A stretch of 8,074 nt of DNA from Streptococcus oralis (GTDB lineage Bacteria > Bacillota > Bacilli > Lactobacillales > Streptococcaceae), in assembly GCA_905370255.1 (NCBI GenBank), contig CAJPKC010000044.1:1-8074 (forward strand), written 5' to 3'. Under the pieces are notes generated by a model that searched no databases, was not told the origin of the DNA, and saw nothing but the letters and a program-made list of their open reading frames with translations. The first letter of the stretch is position 1, and each line of letters begins with the position of its first letter. Below are positions 6,672 to 8,074 of the stretch, one piece after another. Made by a program: the position numbers and the translations under genes.

Positions 6672-7930
6672 TAATCTTCTCCAAACAATTTTTCTGCTTG
6701 CCAGTTCATATATTCAAAAACACCATTATTAACCTGACCATATTGTTTTGCAATTTCTCCTTTATTTTGTAAATAAACCCAAGCACTTTCTGGTGAATTG
6801 TCTCCTCTAGCAGACATCAGTTCACTAACTTCATTAACACCTGACAAAACCAATTGTGTGGTGTACCAGTGCCTAAAGATATGGGGTGAAATATTATTTT
6901 CTTGCAAGAGTTGACCAAAAAAGACAACCTCTGGGTCATCAGATTTAAGAAATATTGGTATCATTTCTTCGCGAATAATCTTACGAAATCGTTGATAGTA
7001 CACATCGTATGATAATGCTTTGCCCTGCTTGTTAAGGTTTAATGGACCAAAATCTTTCTCATACTTTTTACCCTCTAGATAACTCATATAGTCATTATAA
7101 GTGTCTAAAAAGACCTCCAAGAAGATATAAGGCACAGCTTGAAGTCTTTCCTTTTTAATTCGTCCAGTTGGCTTTAAATCACTTCTAAGGGGCATTTCTT
7201 TTCGCAGATCAATCTCAATCTTAAATACTTGATTATCACTTTGGTGAAATAAGATACCTGCTCCCAAAGGACTATCTTCACGTCTTACATTACATGCTTC
7301 TGATGGTCTCAAACCAACAAATGCTCCCAAAGCAACAACCATAAGTAAATCCTTGTGATATTGAGCAATGTGAGCAAAGAGCATTTCAAAGGCGCTGTTT
7401 GGCATATCTCTAAAAATTGACTTCTGTGCGTTGCTATCATCAACAAATATCTCAAAATTCAGTTCTTTCCGTTTAATGACTCTACCTCGTCTATTAGTGA
7501 ATGTATTGATAGAATAAAGGTCTTCTGGCTTCAAATTAGCCTTTCCTTTTCGTTCATTCAAGTATAGAGTTAAAAAATCAAGAACTGCATTTACACATTT
7601 TTCGACTGTACTTTTCTTTCTATTTTTTCTATCTTCTGGCAGTTGTGCAACACCATAAAGTATAAAAAACTCCTTGACCATTTCAAAAGTTAGTTGATCA
7701 AGATTATTCAACCCAACTGTTCCAAATATATAGTTCAAAAACTTAACAACGTATGAAAAACGTTTGTTTCCATCGTCTGAGATAGACTTAATTTTTGCGG
7801 TAGATTTTACATATCTATGAAAATCAGTGAATTGTAATGTGCCATCATCATGTTTGAGTGCAATCAATTGCTTTGTAACGATATTATTATCACCTAGAAT
7901 CAGCGAATGTTTATATACAACAAATCTCAT
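6671..7930 (-). CDS. Site-specific tyrosine recombinase (integrase)
   Basis: This 419-aa protein has the normal length and order for a phage-type integrase. Residues about 50-130 look like the helical SAM-like core-binding domain, and about 180-390 the catalytic domain. Visible active-site elements are G-L-R-P-S-E with R208 and E211, a Lys-rich hairpin (K259/K260 before A-V-P), H-I-F-R-H with H350 and R353, and W-V-Y-L with the nucleophile Y386. The position nine residues before Tyr, normally His in a G-H pair, is Asp (R-G-D, D377). It catalyses DNA strand exchange through a phosphotyrosine link in the cytoplasm and would be the principal integrase of the element. It is the first gene of the operon. 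The ATG is preceded by AAGGAGG, 4 nt upstream. It corresponds in position to TnpA of Tn554-type elements. Confidence 0.92.
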   Translation of the reverse strand: MRFVVYKHSLILGDNNIVTKQLIALKHDDGTLQFTDFHRYVKSTAKIKSISDDGNKRFSYVVKFLNYIFGTVGLNNLDQLTFEMVKEFFILYGVAQLPEDRKNRKKSTVEKCVNAVLDFLTLYLNERKGKANLKPEDLYSINTFTNRRGRVIKRKELNFEIFVDDSNAQKSIFRDMPNSAFEMLFAHIAQYHKDLLMVVALGAFVGLRPSEACNVRREDSPLGAGILFHQSDNQVFKIEIDLRKEMPLRSDLKPTGRIKKERLQAVPYIFLEVFLDTYNDYMSYLEGKKYEKDFGPLNLNKQGKALSYDVYYQRFRKIIREEMIPIFLKSDDPEVVFFGQLLQENNISPHIFRHWYTTQLVLSGVNEVSELMSARGDNSPESAWVYLQNKGEIAKQYGQVNNGVFEYMNWQAEKLFGED

Positions 7931-7933
7931 GCT

Positions 7934-7941
7934 ACCTCCTT
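7934..7941 (-). promoter_or_regulatory. Ribosome binding site of the integrase
   Basis: AAGGAGGT on the minus strand is a full match to the Gram-positive consensus and ends 3 nt before the ATG of the integrase. The short spacing is slightly below the usual range but the match is strong, and it supports the ATG at 7928-7930. Confidence 0.75.
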
Positions 7942-7989
7942 GTTTATTATGACTGAAGGTTCTGACTGTGTTTTATGATGTCAATACAC

Positions 7990-8073
7990 AAAAAAACGAT
8001 CAAATCAGTACCATTTTCCTTTGTGCTCTAAACTGCATAAAGGGAATATCGATGAGTACTTTCATTGATCGTT
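7990..8073 (-). repeat. Nested inverted repeat followed by T-run
   Basis: The outer arms aacgatcaa (7995-8003) and ttgatcgtt (8065-8073) are perfect 9-bp inverted copies. After a small asymmetric bulge comes agtac (8007-8011) with gtact (8056-8060), then cctt-t (8018-8022) with aaagg (8039-8043), then tgc (8024-8026) with gca (8035-8037). The pairs fold as one long hairpin. On the minus strand the last arm is followed at once by seven T residues (7990-7996 complemented), so it may be an intrinsic terminator or attenuator ahead of the integrase. It could equally be a recombinase binding region. Confidence 0.5.
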
Positions 8074-8074
8074 A

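Larger units (their letters stand above)
1..8074 (-). mobile_element. Candidate integrative element with a multi-recombinase operon
   Basis: The window holds five co-directional minus-strand genes: two recognisable tyrosine recombinases, one recombinase-like protein, one coiled-coil protein and one zinc-ribbon array. They are flanked by short non-coding ends that each contain a nested inverted repeat. No housekeeping gene is present. Consecutive genes for tyrosine recombinases plus a small coiled-coil protein are the hallmark of Tn554-type transposons, and comparable sets occur in RIT elements and GMT islands. Assignment to a mobile element rests on gene content. The boundaries are not determined: no target gene fragment or flanking direct repeat is visible, so the given limits are simply those of the window and the true ends may lie inside or outside it. 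Confidence 0.6.
7931..8074. other. Non-coding leader / right end of the element
   Basis: This stretch upstream of the operon holds the integrase ribosome binding site, a minus-strand TTGACA (7979-7984) without a convincing -10 at the right distance, and a nested inverted repeat. It must hold the operon promoter or a leader of it, unless transcription enters from beyond the window. I see no gene in it. It may also contain the right attachment end. Confidence 0.4.

Noticed and set aside
3153..7930. Naming the genes tnpA, tnpB and tnpC of Tn554 outright
   Set aside because: Layout and motifs are similar, but lengths differ, an extra large gene is present and homology cannot be tested here, so gene symbols were left empty.
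7956..7984. Minus-strand TTGACA (7979-7984) as the operon promoter
   Set aside because: At a 16-18 nt spacing the downstream hexamer reads like AACCTT, a poor -10. The -35 match alone is not enough.

Overview
The window is AT-rich with strong AGGAGG-type ribosome binding sites, two TTG start codons and very tight gene packing. This fits a low-GC Gram-positive host (Bacillota); genus cannot be told. Every credible gene lies on the minus strand and reads from right to left. There is no core metabolic gene, so the window looks like most or all of a mobile element rather than ordinary chromosome.

Layout from the right edge (upstream) to the left edge (downstream): a non-coding stretch (7931-8074) with a nested inverted repeat followed by a T-run; a tyrosine recombinase (419 aa, 6671-7930); a 615-aa protein (4811-6658) that looks like a degenerate tyrosine recombinase with a Cys cluster near its C-terminus; a second tyrosine recombinase (553 aa, 3153-4814), also with a C-terminal Cys cluster; a 241-aa protein with a possible N-terminal DNA-binding segment and a long coiled coil (2435-3160); a 758-aa protein made of about ten tandem zinc-ribbon (DUF4379-like) modules (149-2425); a strong intrinsic terminator (98-142); and a non-coding left end (1-97) with its own nested inverted repeat.

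The five genes are joined by gaps of 9-12 nt or overlaps of 4-8 nt and share one evident terminator, so they are probably one operon. The gene order (recombinase, larger recombinase-like proteins, small coiled-coil protein) recalls Tn554-type tnpA-tnpB-tnpC modules and the multi-recombinase sets of RIT and GMT-type islands, but it matches none of them exactly from what I can see. The likely working model is that the three recombinase-like proteins and the coiled-coil protein form one integration/excision complex, while the zinc-ribbon array is either a dedicated nucleic-acid-binding (target-choosing) subunit or the element's only cargo. That model is inference. Element boundaries and attachment sites cannot be fixed from this window alone.
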